The notes: generated by a model from the sequence alone, not told the origin. A stretch of 64,000 bases of DNA from Selenomonadaceae bacterium (GCA_017535925.1 JAFXTD010000041.1:25174-89173); one strand, 5' to 3'. Shown: positions 45,895 to 55,061, counted from the first letter of the stretch. Translations and numbers: made by a program.

Positions 45895-47034
45895 TTGGAT
45901 CCGTTGGTATCAATCATTATCCCCGTTTATAACGGCTCAAATTATTTGCGCGAGGCGATTGACTCGGCTTTGGCGCAAACCTATTCGAACATTGAGGTTA
46001 TCGTCGTCAATGACGGCTCGAACGACGGCGGCGCGACTCGTGACATTGCTTTATCATACGGCGAAAAAATCCGCTACTTTGAAAAGGAAAACGGAGGCGT
46101 CTCGACTGCGCTGAATCTCGGAATCAAAAACATGCGCGGAAAATATTTTTCTTGGTTGTCGCACGACGATGTTTATCTGCCCGAAAAAATCCAAGTTGAA
46201 ATCGACGCGCTCCGTCAAGCCGGCGATATGTTCCGCGTCGTCTACAGCAATGATTCTTTCTTGCTTATGCCGAAGCGCACAATTATTGAAAATACCGGCA
46301 GGAATTTTTATCGTCAAGAATTTTTGGAGACGGGAGCTTTCACGCCGCTTTTCGGTCTCGTGGGCGGTTGTACGTTGCTTATACCAAAAATTTATTTTGA
46401 TATTTACGGCGGCTTCGACGAAACTTTCCGCGCCGTGCAAGATTATAAAAAATGGTTTGAAATGTTCAGAGGCAGGCGGCTTGTTTATGTCCGTCGGTCT
46501 CTTATTTTGTCACGCCAGCACGCCGAACAGACTACGCATAAATATTCGATACGAATGAGCGAGGAACATTGGCTCTACAGTTGGATGGCTTATAACGTGA
46601 ATGAAGATGACATTATCGGCAGCGGCTTGACGGATATGTATCATTTGTACAGCGCACTTTTTACAAGATGGTTCGGCTTTGACATTTATCAGCAAGGAAT
46701 GCAATTCGCCGTACAAAAGATAATGGAACTGCCCGAATCCCCCGACGCCGATGAGCGCGCAAAAAATTTGAGCAACCTTATCAACGCCGGCAACTTTGAA
46801 ACTTATTTGCCAAAGGAACAAGAAGGAATTATAAGATTTGATTTCAGCTTGCGAGGAGTGAATTTGGGCGGCAACGTGAAATTTATTCCGTTCAATCAAT
46901 TTGCTTCCGTCAAGCCCGCTCAAAATGTTCGCTTGCTGAATCGTTTTTCGCTTATGCAAGTGCTTATCGACACACCGATTAGGAAAAAGATTTTTGCGGA
47001 ATGGCTTAGCAACCGAGGAGGACAAAAGGCATGA
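45895..47034 (+). CDS. family 2 glycosyltransferase
   Basis: 379 residues. GT-A fold: VSIIIPVYNGSNYLREAIDS, IEVIVVNDGSNDG, FSWLSHDDVYLPEKI with the metal-binding DD-type motif, and GLVGGCTLLIPKIYFDIYGG. The C-terminal ~130 residues are specific to this protein. It transfers a nucleotide-activated sugar, probably onto the lipid-linked surface glycan made with the downstream genes. TTG 45895 follows AAGGAGG by seven bases. Its stop overlaps the capE start (ATGA). Confidence 0.88.
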   Translation: MDPLVSIIIPVYNGSNYLREAIDSALAQTYSNIEVIVVNDGSNDGGATRDIALSYGEKIRYFEKENGGVSTALNLGIKNMRGKYFSWLSHDDVYLPEKIQVEIDALRQAGDMFRVVYSNDSFLLMPKRTIIENTGRNFYRQEFLETGAFTPLFGLVGGCTLLIPKIYFDIYGGFDETFRAVQDYKKWFEMFRGRRLVYVRRSLILSRQHAEQTTHKYSIRMSEEHWLYSWMAYNVNEDDIIGSGLTDMYHLYSALFTRWFGFDIYQQGMQFAVQKIMELPESPDADERAKNLSNLINAGNFETYLPKEQEGIIRFDFSLRGVNLGGNVKFIPFNQFASVKPAQNVRLLNRFSLMQVLIDTPIRKKIFAEWLSNRGGQKA

Positions 47035-48059
47035 GCATTTTCAAAGGCAAGACGTTAATGATAACGGGCGGCACCGGTTCTTTCGGCAACATGGTTTTGA
47101 AACGCTTCCTCGACACTGACATCGGCGCGATTAAAATTTTTTCCCGCGACGAAAACAAACAGGACAACATGCGCCGCCATTATCAAAACGACAAAATTAA
47201 ATTTCATATCGGTGACGTGCGCGACTTCCAAAGCGTCAAGTCGGCAATGTATGGCGTCGATTATATTTTTCACGCCGCCGCCCTTAAGCAAGTTCCCTCG
47301 TGCGAATTCTTTCCGATTGAGGCGGTCAAGACGAACGTGCTCGGAACGGAAAATGTTTTGAACGCGGCGATTGAAACCGGCGTAAAAAAAATCGTCTGCC
47401 TCTCGACAGACAAAGCAGCTTATCCGATTAACGCAATGGGCACCTCGAAAGCGATGATGGAAAAAGTTATCCTCGCCAAGTCGCGAACGGTTCCCGAAGA
47501 GCAAATTACAATTTGTTGCACGCGTTACGGAAATGTCATGTGCTCACGCGGCTCGGTCATTCCGCTTTTTATCAAGCAGATAAAAAACAATCAACCGATA
47601 ACCGTCACCAATCCTCTTATGACAAGATTTTTGATGGACTTAAATGAGGCGGTCGATTTGGTTCTGTTTGCGTTCAAGCACGGACACACGGGCGATTTGT
47701 TTATTCAGAAGTCGCCCGCCTGCACAATCGGAACACTTGCCGAAGCTGTCAAAAAACTTTTCAATCCCGCAGCCGCCGTTCACGAAATCGGAATTCGTCA
47801 CGGAGAAAAAATGTTTGAAACGCTCATGACTTCCGAAGAGCGAATCAAGTCGGAGGACATGGGAAATTATTTCCGCGTGCCGATTGATTCGCGCAACTTG
47901 AATTACGAAAAATATTTTTCCAGCGGCGACAACGATATTTTGCAAACCGAGCCCTACACTTCATCCAACACGGAGCAGCTTGACGTTGAAGGCACCGTCA
48001 AAAAACTTTTGGCAGTCGATTATGTTCAAGATTGTTTGAAAGGCAGGGAACCGCTTTGA
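47031..48059 (+). CDS. capE: UDP-GlcNAc 4,6-dehydratase/5-epimerase (FnlA/CapE/WbjB type)
   Basis: 342 residues. Short-chain dehydrogenase with ITGGTGSFGNMVLKRFL, and IGDVRDFQSVKSAM; the catalytic region shows LSTDKAAYPINAMGTSKAMMEK, where the usual Tyr-x-x-x-Lys motif is replaced by Met/Lys as in inverting dehydratases. HAAALKQVPSCEFFPIEAVKTN is diagnostic. It converts UDP-GlcNAc to the 4-keto-6-deoxy-talose form, step one of UDP-L-FucNAc synthesis. Coupled on both sides by overlapping stop/start codons. Confidence 0.92.
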   Translation: MSIFKGKTLMITGGTGSFGNMVLKRFLDTDIGAIKIFSRDENKQDNMRRHYQNDKIKFHIGDVRDFQSVKSAMYGVDYIFHAAALKQVPSCEFFPIEAVKTNVLGTENVLNAAIETGVKKIVCLSTDKAAYPINAMGTSKAMMEKVILAKSRTVPEEQITICCTRYGNVMCSRGSVIPLFIKQIKNNQPITVTNPLMTRFLMDLNEAVDLVLFAFKHGHTGDLFIQKSPACTIGTLAEAVKKLFNPAAAVHEIGIRHGEKMFETLMTSEERIKSEDMGNYFRVPIDSRNLNYEKYFSSGDNDILQTEPYTSSNTEQLDVEGTVKKLLAVDYVQDCLKGREPL

Positions 48060-49207
48060 AAATTTTGGTAACGGGCGCGGGCGGCTTTATCGGAAAAAAT
48101 TTAATTGCGACGCTCAAAACTTTCGGGCATGAAGTTTTTGAATATCATCATGCGGCGGGGCTTGAGGCTTTGGAAAAATTTTGTCGTGATTGCGAATTTG
48201 TTTTCCACCTCGCCGGAGTCAATCGCCCCAAAACTGTCGAGGAGTTCGCGGCGGGCAATACGCATTTCACTGCCGAGCTTGTCAACTTTCTTGAACGCGC
48301 CGATAATTTTTGTCCGATTGCCTTTGCCTCGTCGATTCAAGTTGAGTTGAATAATCCTTACGGTCAAAGCAAATTGGCGGCGGAAAAAATTTTGCGTGCT
48401 CACGGCGAAAAAACTTCTGCGCGGATTTTGATTTATCGTCTGCCAAATGTTTTCGGCAAGTGGTGTCGTCCGAATTACAACAGCGCGATTGCAACGTTTT
48501 GTTTCAACGCGACGCGAGGTCTTCCGCTCAAAGTCAACGACCCTGCGCGGGAAATGCATTTGGTTTATATCGACGACGTTGTCAAAGAATTTATTCGCGT
48601 TCTCGACGGCGAAGAGCCTCAAGACATTCCGAGCTTCAAAAAAAATTTGCGGGAGCTTGCCGAACTGATTCAATCTTTCACGACGATTCGTGAAAATTTA
48701 TCGATACCCGACCAAAGAGATGAATTGACCTCGAAACTTTTTTCAATGTATCAAAGTTATCTGCCCGAAGAAAATTTTTCTTACGCGCTGAAGATGCACA
48801 AGGACGAGCGCGGAAGTTTTTCGGAATTCATTCGCACGGACGGGCAAGGACAATTCTCCGCGAACGTCATCAAGCCTCACGTCACGAAGGGCAATCATTG
48901 GCACCACTCCAAGCACGAAAAATTTTTGGTCGTTGCGGGCGAGGGCGTCATTCGTTTCCGTCAAATTTTCTCCGACAAAATTTTTGAATACAAAGTCAGC
49001 GGCGAACGTCATGAGGTCGTTGACATTCCGCCGGGCTACACACACAGCATTGAGAATACCGGCGAAACCGATATGACCGTTTTCATTTGGGCGAACGAAA
49101 ATTTTAATCCCGCTGCGCCCGATACATACTTCCTTAAAGTAAACGATACACCCTCGCAAATCGACGGAGCATTTGATAACGACTTATCTTCGCGAACACG
49201 GGCATGA
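48056..49207 (+). CDS. capF: UDP-4-keto-6-deoxy-hexosamine epimerase/reductase (FnlB/CapF/WbjC type)
   Basis: 383 residues. An N-terminal NAD(P)-binding domain (ILVTGAGGFIGKNLI, HLAGVNRPKTVEEF, NPYGQSKLAAEKIL) plus the CapF-specific C-terminal cupin (GSFSEFIRTDGQGQFS, KGNHWHHSKHEKFLVV, IPPGYTHSIENTG). TTG 48056 overlaps the capE stop. The natural end should be about PDTYFLKV; here 21 more residues (NDTPSQIDG...) run out of frame into the next gene, so the stop has been lost and there is a 35-base overlap. The junction looks deleted. Confidence 0.9.
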   Translation: MKILVTGAGGFIGKNLIATLKTFGHEVFEYHHAAGLEALEKFCRDCEFVFHLAGVNRPKTVEEFAAGNTHFTAELVNFLERADNFCPIAFASSIQVELNNPYGQSKLAAEKILRAHGEKTSARILIYRLPNVFGKWCRPNYNSAIATFCFNATRGLPLKVNDPAREMHLVYIDDVVKEFIRVLDGEEPQDIPSFKKNLRELAELIQSFTTIRENLSIPDQRDELTSKLFSMYQSYLPEENFSYALKMHKDERGSFSEFIRTDGQGQFSANVIKPHVTKGNHWHHSKHEKFLVVAGEGVIRFRQIFSDKIFEYKVSGERHEVVDIPPGYTHSIENTGETDMTVFIWANENFNPAAPDTYFLKVNDTPSQIDGAFDNDLSSRTRA

Positions 49208-49985
49208 AGTTTACGGGCTCGCACGCAGAAAAATTTTTCCGCACGTCGATATAGTTTTGGATGTCACAAATCGAACGGAGCTTGCCAAAATTATTCGCGG
49301 CGGAAATTTTAATTGCGTCGTGAATTGCGTCGGGATTCTCAATCGCGTTGCCGAAGACAACAAAACTTTGGCGATAAGGCTCAACAGTGAACTGCCTCAT
49401 TTTTTGGCGGAGACGACTGCACCCTTGTCGACGAAGATTATTCAGCTTGGCACCGATTGCATATTTTCGGGCAAGCGCGGCGGCTATCGTGAAGATGATT
49501 TTCCTGACGGCAAAACTTTTTACGACAGGACGAAGGCACTCGGCGAACTCGTCGACGAAAAAAATATCACCTTCCGCAATTCGATTATCGGCGGCGACCT
49601 TGAACGCGACGGCATCGGTTTGTTGAATTGGTTCCTGCAACAAACGGGCGAGGTCAACGGCTACACGAAATCTGTTTGGTCGGGCGTGACGACTTTATTT
49701 TTGGCGCAGATGATTGAGCGGGCGGCGATTGAAAATCTTCACGGGCTCTATCAGCTGACGAACAACACGCCGATAACCAAGCACGACCTCTTGAAATTGT
49801 TCGCCAAAGTTTTTCGCAAGGAAATAAAAATTTCGCCCGTCGAGGGAATCGCGGCAGATAAAACTTTAATCAACACGAAAACTTTCGGACTCGCGCCGCC
49901 CTATGAAAAAATGCTCCTCGACTTGCGCGATTGGATGATTCGACATGAAAATTTTTATCCGCATTACAGGTTGGTGACGACATGA
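49173..49985 (+). CDS. RmlD-like sugar-nucleotide reductase lacking its N-terminal glycine loop
   Basis: 270 residues of an RmlD-type short-chain dehydrogenase: YLREHGHEVYGLARR, VNCVGILNRVAED, IIQLGTDCIFSGKRGGYRE, YDRTKALGE with the catalytic Tyr-Lys, and TLFLAQMIERA. What is missing is the first strand and GxxGxxG loop that should precede HLITTYL; upstream codons in the same frame (TIHPRKSTE) do not supply it and contain no start. The first available start is TTG 49173 without a clear Shine-Dalgarno. With the lost capF stop this suggests a small deletion at the capF junction. NAD(P) binding, and so activity, is doubtful. Its stop overlaps the capG start (ATGA). Confidence 0.75.
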   Translation: MITTYLREHGHEVYGLARRKIFPHVDIVLDVTNRTELAKIIRGGNFNCVVNCVGILNRVAEDNKTLAIRLNSELPHFLAETTAPLSTKIIQLGTDCIFSGKRGGYREDDFPDGKTFYDRTKALGELVDEKNITFRNSIIGGDLERDGIGLLNWFLQQTGEVNGYTKSVWSGVTTLFLAQMIERAAIENLHGLYQLTNNTPITKHDLLKLFAKVFRKEIKISPVEGIAADKTLINTKTFGLAPPYEKMLLDLRDWMIRHENFYPHYRLVTT

Positions 49986-51103
49986 GCAAACTTAAATTGA
50001 TGACGATACTCGGCACGCGCCCCGAAATTATTCGCCTGTCCGAGACGATTAAACTCTGCGACAAATTTTTTAATCATGTGCTGGTTCACACGGGGCAGAA
50101 TTACGATTACGAATTGAATCAAATTTTTTTCGAGGAATTGGAACTTCGTCCACCCGATTATTTTTTGAATTGCGCCGGCGAAAATCTTGGTCAAACGATG
50201 GGAAATATTTTGGCGAAGAGCTACGAAATTTTATCCGAAGAAAAACCCGACGCCGTTTTGATTTTGGGCGATACAAATTCCGCGCTGTCAGCCATTTCCG
50301 CAAAACGCCTCAAGGTTCCGATTTTCCACATGGAGGCGGGCAATCGCTGTTGGGATTGGAACGTGCCCGAAATGATTAACCGCAAAATCGTCGACCACAT
50401 TTCCGACGTGAATCTTCCTTACACCGAACACTCGCGCCGCTATCTTTTGGCGGAGGGCTTTGACGGCAAAATGATTTTCGTGACCGGCTCGCCGATGAAA
50501 GAACTTTTCCTCAAGTATCGCGAAAAAATTTTTGCAAGCAACGTTTTGGCTCGACTCAACCTTGAGCCGAAAAAATATTTCCTGCTTTCTTCTCACCGCG
50601 AAGAAAATATCGACAACGAAAAAAATTTCCTGTCGCTTATGAATTCAATCAACGCGCTCGCCGAAAAATACCGCTTGCCGATAATTTATTCGACGCACCC
50701 GCGCAGCCGCAAATTCATTGAGCGGAGGCAATTCAAATTTAATCCGCTCGTCAGAAGTTTGCCGCCGTTCGGTTTCTTCGACTACAACAAATTGCAAACG
50801 GAAGCTCGTTGCGTCTTGTCGGACAGCGGCACGCTCTCGGAAGAAAGTTCAATGCTCAAATTCCCCGCCGTATTGATTCGCACCTCGACCGAACGCCCCG
50901 AAGTTTTGGACAAGGGCACGATAATTTTGGGCGGCGTGACCGAACGTGAAATTTCTCAAGCGGTGGAGTTGGCGATTGAAAGTTCAACCGAAAATTTTAT
51001 CGAGGCAACTGACTACGCCGACGCCGTCTCAATGAAAGTCGTAAAAATTATTCAGAGCTATACAAACGTCGTCAATCGCACGATTTGGCTCAAGCAATTC
51101 TAA
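49982..51103 (+). CDS. capG: UDP-N-acetylglucosamine 2-epimerase family, FnlC/CapG/WbjD type
   Basis: 373 residues. Family signatures: MTILGTRPEIIRL, LVHTGQNYDYELNQIFFEEL, LILGDTNSALSAISAKR, HMEAGNRCWDWNVPEMINR (the CapG-type form) and LSDSGTLSEESSML with RTSTERPE. It performs the last epimerisation to UDP-L-FucNAc. The operon order capE-capF-reductase-capG supports an L-FucNAc-containing surface glycan. The mini-element copy C starts one base after its stop. Confidence 0.92.
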   Translation: MSKLKLMTILGTRPEIIRLSETIKLCDKFFNHVLVHTGQNYDYELNQIFFEELELRPPDYFLNCAGENLGQTMGNILAKSYEILSEEKPDAVLILGDTNSALSAISAKRLKVPIFHMEAGNRCWDWNVPEMINRKIVDHISDVNLPYTEHSRRYLLAEGFDGKMIFVTGSPMKELFLKYREKIFASNVLARLNLEPKKYFLLSSHREENIDNEKNFLSLMNSINALAEKYRLPIIYSTHPRSRKFIERRQFKFNPLVRSLPPFGFFDYNKLQTEARCVLSDSGTLSEESSMLKFPAVLIRTSTERPEVLDKGTIILGGVTEREISQAVELAIESSTENFIEATDYADAVSMKVVKIIQSYTNVVNRTIWLKQF

Positions 51104-51104
51104 T

Positions 51105-51349
51105 TAGGGGCTGTTGGTAAATTGAATCAGCGGCTGCGATTGAGCGTTTCAATGACTTTTATATTTTAAATCTACTTTTCTTTTGCAAGTCTCTTCTACT
51201 TTTCTTTTGTTGCGCCCAAAAGAAAAGTAGCAAAAGAAAAGGGCGTTGACCGCTATAAAACCTTCCGGGTTTTAAGTCGCGGCGGCCGCACGTCCATGTG
51301 CGGCAGGGTTTTCACCAACCGCTACTTTTGAATTTACCAACACACCCTA
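51105..51349 (+). mobile_element. IS5-derived mini-element, copy C (complete)
   Basis: 245 bp with both termini: TAGGGGCTGTTGGTAAATT (51105-51123) and AATTTACCAACACACCCTA (51331-51349). A TA duplication at the ends fits IS5-family target choice. Contains the same three hairpins as copy B, with a duplicated CTACTTTTCTTTTG segment. No coding capacity. It fills most of the gap between capG and the ABC-F gene; a heptamer run (CAATTTCCAATTCCCAATT) follows at 51362-51380. Confidence 0.85.
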
Positions 51350-51361
51350 ATTCTCCATTTT

Positions 51362-51380
51362 CAATTTCCAATTCCCAATT
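51362..51380. repeat. CAATTCC heptamer run
   Basis: About two and a half 7-bp units directly after mini-element copy C and before the ABC-F promoter. Confidence 0.6.
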
Positions 51381-51391
51381 GATAGAAAAAT

Positions 51392-51420
51392 TTGCGGGCG
51401 GGATTTTTTTTTGCTATCAT
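51392..51420 (+). promoter_or_regulatory. sigma-70 promoter of the ABC-F gene
   Basis: TTGCGG (51392-51397), 17-bp spacer with a T run, TATCAT (51415-51420). Confidence 0.6.
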
Positions 51421-51445
51421 GAAGAAAAACTTTTGAGGCAAAGCA

Positions 51446-53107
51446 ATGATTCAACTTGAAAACGTGACAAAATACTACGGCGAACGATTAATCTTCCGCG
51501 ACGTGACTTTTAAGATTGTCGACGGCGAAAAGGTCGGTATCGTCGGCAAAAACGGCGCGGGCAAATCGACGCTGCTTAAGATAATGACCGGCTTGGAAAC
51601 TTTCGACGCGGGCACAATCGGCGGCTTGCGTGCGGAGGACATCGGCTTTGTTGAACAAACCCCCAACTTCACTGCCGCGAACCTTCTCGACGAAATGTTG
51701 ACGGTTAAGGGCGTCGAAAAATTCATGGCGCGAAAAATTTTATACGGCTTGGGTTTCACGGAGGCGGAACTTGAAAAAAATCCGAATCACTTCAGCGGCG
51801 GCGAATCGGCGAAAATTTCTTTGGCGAAGGCTTTACTCAACGAACCGCGCATTTTAATCCTCGACGAACCGACCAATCACCTCGATATTTATTCGATTGA
51901 GTTCTTGGAGGAATTCGTCAAGAATTATCGCGGGACGGTTATCGTCGTCACGCACGACCGCCATTTTTTGCAACATTGCGTCGAAAAAATTTTGGACATG
52001 GAAAATTTTCGGGCAACGCTCTACCCCGGCAACTACGAAAAATTTTTGCAACTCAAGCGCGCTCGTCACGAGGCTCAACTCAAAGCTTATGAGAAGCAAC
52101 AAATTGAAATCGCTAAGCTGGAGGAATTTGTTCGCAGGAATAAAGCGGGCGTCAAAGCAAAACAGGCTCGCGGAAGACAAACCCTCCTCGACCGAATGCA
52201 ACGCCTCGAAAAACCGCCCTCAACCGAAACCGCCTCAATCAAACTCAATGACGTTGCCGAATCCGCCAATCGCGTTTTGATTTTGGAAAAAATTTTTTTC
52301 AAGGACATTATCAAAGACTTCAGCGCGGAAATTTTCAAGGGCGAAAAGGTCGGGCTTATCGGGCGCAACGGCGTCGGCAAGTCAACCCTGCTGAAAATTA
52401 TCATCGGCGAACTCAAAGCCGATTCGGGCGAAATAAAAATCGGCAACCGCGTAAAAATCGGTTACCTCTCTCAAGGTCACGAGGAGCTCAATGAAAATCG
52501 AACGCCGCTTGAGGAATTGAATTACGAATTCGGCTTGACGGAAGGACAGGCGCGTTCGGAACTGGCACGATTGAATTTGTTTGCTCAAGTCGTCGAAAAG
52601 CCGATTAAAGATTTATCGGGCGGAGAAAAAACTCGCGTGGCATTGACGAAATTAATTTTGACGGGCGCGAACTTCCTAATCCTTGACGAACCGACCAATC
52701 ATCTTGACTTGCCGGCAAGAGAGGCAATCGAAGCGGCTTTGCAAGACTTCGACGGGACAATCCTAATCGTCACGCACGACCGATATTTACTTGACAAAGT
52801 GACGACGCGGACAATAGAATTAGGAATTAGGAATGAGGAATTAGGAATTAAAAAACCTAAAACCCAAAACCTGAAACCTAAAACCCAAAACCTCAAAGCC
52901 AACGAGCAGGCGATTGATAAAGTCGAGGCGCAACTGAAAATGGCGGAGATGGAATTGAAGATGATTGAGCACGAAATAAACGCCGCAGCCGAACCGAAAA
53001 AGTTATCGGAGCTGGCGGCAATGCACGAGGCGAAACTCAAGGAGATTGACGAACTTTATTTGCGATTTGACGAACTTTATTTGCGCCGGGAGGAGTTGCA
53101 ATGTTGA
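51446..53107 (+). CDS. ABC-F family ATPase with repeat-encoded linker
   Basis: 553 residues, two ABC domains and no membrane part. Walker A GKNGAGKST and GRNGVGKST; signatures FSGGESAKISLAKALL and LSGGEKTRVALTKLIL; Walker B ILILDEPTNHLD and FLILDEPTNHLD; the P-site linker between domains is charged and helical (RNKAGVKAKQARGRQTLLDR). ABC-F proteins act on the ribosome in translation quality control or antibiotic protection. Directly after the second ABC domain lies IELGIRNEELGIKKPKTQN and NLKPKTQNLKANEQ, read from heptamer arrays, and then a coiled-coil C-terminus. It overlaps the next gene by seven bases. Confidence 0.9.
   Translation: MIQLENVTKYYGERLIFRDVTFKIVDGEKVGIVGKNGAGKSTLLKIMTGLETFDAGTIGGLRAEDIGFVEQTPNFTAANLLDEMLTVKGVEKFMARKILYGLGFTEAELEKNPNHFSGGESAKISLAKALLNEPRILILDEPTNHLDIYSIEFLEEFVKNYRGTVIVVTHDRHFLQHCVEKILDMENFRATLYPGNYEKFLQLKRARHEAQLKAYEKQQIEIAKLEEFVRRNKAGVKAKQARGRQTLLDRMQRLEKPPSTETASIKLNDVAESANRVLILEKIFFKDIIKDFSAEIFKGEKVGLIGRNGVGKSTLLKIIIGELKADSGEIKIGNRVKIGYLSQGHEELNENRTPLEELNYEFGLTEGQARSELARLNLFAQVVEKPIKDLSGGEKTRVALTKLILTGANFLILDEPTNHLDLPAREAIEAALQDFDGTILIVTHDRYLLDKVTTRTIELGIRNEELGIKKPKTQNLKPKTQNLKANEQAIDKVEAQLKMAEMELKMIEHEINAAAEPKKLSELAAMHEAKLKEIDELYLRFDELYLRREELQC
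52816..52896. repeat. GGAATTA and AAAACCT heptamer arrays inside the ABC-F gene
   Basis: 52816-52850 has five 7-bp units (GGAATTA/GGAATGA); 52851-52896 has about six AAAACCT/AAAACCC/GAAACCT units. Both are read through in frame and encode the start of the C-terminal extension. Confidence 0.85.
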
Positions 53108-54408
53108 AAGTTATGCCGATTGTCCTCGCGCTTGCCCTGTGCTTTTCCAATCTCGGCTTCATGAATTTCGGCGGCGATAAAGTCGAAACGCACGCCCCGC
53201 GCAATCACTTGACGCAAGACAAAAACGCTCAAGCCGCAGTAATCGGCGAGGTTTATGAAATCGATAACGCCGACTTCGACAGCCTCGACACTTCAGAAGC
53301 AATGATTCACCGCGAACAAAATATTTTGCGGCTCTGCTGGGACATCGTGCCAAACGCCGTCAAGTACGAAATTTTTATCGACGGCATGACACTTTTCGCT
53401 TACACGAACGGGATTGAAATTCCAATCGACGACGTGCACAAAAAATTTCAAGTCAACGCGGTTTCACTGGAAGGCACGACGCTTGAAAATAAATTGCCGA
53501 TTCGCGACCTCGAAACAAACCCGAATTCTCCGCGAACGACAACCGAATTTGACAAGATGAATTATCCGCCGCTGTATCCCGTGTACTCTTGGATTCCGAC
53601 GAACGGCGCAGACCATTACGCGATTGAACTCATACGCGACGGGAAGATTATCCGCCGATATTTCACGCCTTCGCAATTGCAGGATGATAATTTTGATTTT
53701 TATGATAAGCAACCCGTGCTTGAGGAGGGCGAATATTTTTGGCGGGTGCGGGCTCTCACAAGCGACAATCGACCGCTGGGCAACTGGTCTGAAAAAAATC
53801 CTTCAAACAGTTTCGAAGTCAAGCACAAGATAAGATTTTGCGCGCTCGGCGACAGCATAACTCACGGCGGCGGCTCAATTTCCGTTCCGCCTTCGACCGT
53901 CATGTATAATTGGGAAACGTATTGCGCCATTCCCGTCAAGAATTTGGGCAGGAGCGGCGATACCACTGCGGAACTTTTGGCGCGCTTCGACAACGACGTG
54001 TTGCCTTTCAGACCCGAAGTCCTCTTCATCATGGCGGGCGTCAATGATTATCGCTCAAGCATTCTCGGTGCGGAATCGGTTGAAAGTTTGGCGGCGATTC
54101 GTGACAAATGTAATCACTACGGAATTAAGCCGGTCTTCCTCACGCCCACGCCCGTCAATCCCGCGCAGATTCAGAAATTGGGCTTTATCGAATTGCCGCC
54201 CGAAGATTGGCAGGAACATCAACAATTTATCTGCGATTGGATTCGTGACCAAGAATTTTTCATCGACGTGAACGAAAAGCTCACCGACGAGGCGGGCAAC
54301 TTGATTGAAACTTTATCGGTTGACGGCTTGCACCCCGACGCGGAAGGCAAGAGGATTATCGGCGAGGCGGTTGCCGCATGGCTGGATAAATATTTGAACT
54401 TGAAATAA
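53101..54408 (+). CDS. secreted SGNH/GDSL-type hydrolase with fibronectin-like N-terminal part
   Basis: 435 residues. Signal-like N-terminus (LKVMPIVLALALCFSNLGF). Residues ~60-240 look like two beta-sandwich repeats (LRLCWDIVPNAVKYEIFIDG; VYSWIPTNGADHYAIELIRDG), then an SGNH domain: block I FCALGDSITHGG, block II GRSGDTTAELLARF, block III MAGVNDYRSS, block V VDGLHPDAEGK. Probably an esterase acting on surface glycans. ATG 53101 overlaps the ABC-F stop. Confidence 0.85.
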   Translation: MLKVMPIVLALALCFSNLGFMNFGGDKVETHAPRNHLTQDKNAQAAVIGEVYEIDNADFDSLDTSEAMIHREQNILRLCWDIVPNAVKYEIFIDGMTLFAYTNGIEIPIDDVHKKFQVNAVSLEGTTLENKLPIRDLETNPNSPRTTTEFDKMNYPPLYPVYSWIPTNGADHYAIELIRDGKIIRRYFTPSQLQDDNFDFYDKQPVLEEGEYFWRVRALTSDNRPLGNWSEKNPSNSFEVKHKIRFCALGDSITHGGGSISVPPSTVMYNWETYCAIPVKNLGRSGDTTAELLARFDNDVLPFRPEVLFIMAGVNDYRSSILGAESVESLAAIRDKCNHYGIKPVFLTPTPVNPAQIQKLGFIELPPEDWQEHQQFICDWIRDQEFFIDVNEKLTDEAGNLIETLSVDGLHPDAEGKRIIGEAVAAWLDKYLNLK

Positions 54409-54413
54409 ATTTC

Positions 54414-55061
54414 TCAAGGACAATCCGAAATAACAATCGGAACAAGAATTTCTCCAAGCTCTTCGTGTAAAAAATTCGCGGCGGTCAAGTCGTTCAGCTC
54501 AATCAAAAAATTTTCGACCTGCTCCGGCAAAAGCAAAATCTCCGTCGTCACGACATCGGCATAATCGGTGTTGAGGACGCGGATTTTTTTATTGCGCAAA
54601 TAATTTTCGACCGTCGCCAAGAAATTGTATTCGAGTGTCAAAGAAATTTTTCGGAAGGTCGTCATGCAAACGATTTTTGAATTTGCAATGCCCGAAGCCG
54701 CCGTGTGTGAATAAGCGCGAATCAAGCCGCCCGCACCGAGTTTTATTCCGCCGAAATATCGCGTGACGACAACCGCGCAATTCGTGAGGTCGTTCTTTTT
54801 TATCGTCTCCAAAATCGGATTGCCGGCAGTGCCTCCGGGTTCGCCGTCGTCATTTGATTTTTGTTTGTCGCCGCGAGAGCCGAGCACCCACGCCGAACAA
54901 TTATGCGTCGCGTCAAAATATTTTTTTCGAATCATCTGCAGGAAGTCACGAGCCGCCTCCTCGTCTTCGACGTGCTTGACATGCGCAAAAAATTTCGACT
55001 TGTTGACTTCATACGCCGCGCCGAAAATTTCTCCCTCCGCTATCGTCTTAAAATTTTTCAT
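54414..55061 (-). CDS. YigZ/IMPACT family protein
   Basis: 215 residues. N-terminal UPF0029 domain: FFAHVKHVEDEEAARDFLQ, CSAWVLGSRGDKQKSNDDGE, PGGTAGNPILE and VVTRYFGGIKLGAGGLIRAY are diagnostic. C-terminal DUF1949-like domain. The eukaryotic relative IMPACT tunes translation; the bacterial role is unclear. The start overlaps the end of the secreted HExxH gene by 14 bases, so it is the last gene of a hemW-led unit. Confidence 0.9.
   Translation of the reverse strand: MKNFKTIAEGEIFGAAYEVNKSKFFAHVKHVEDEEAARDFLQMIRKKYFDATHNCSAWVLGSRGDKQKSNDDGEPGGTAGNPILETIKKNDLTNCAVVVTRYFGGIKLGAGGLIRAYSHTAASGIANSKIVCMTTFRKISLTLEYNFLATVENYLRNKKIRVLNTDYADVVTTEILLLPEQVENFLIELNDLTAANFLHEELGEILVPIVISDCP

Noticed and set aside
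52816..52896. Repeat arrays as a CRISPR
   Set aside because: Units are 7 bp and contiguous with no spacers; no cas genes are near.
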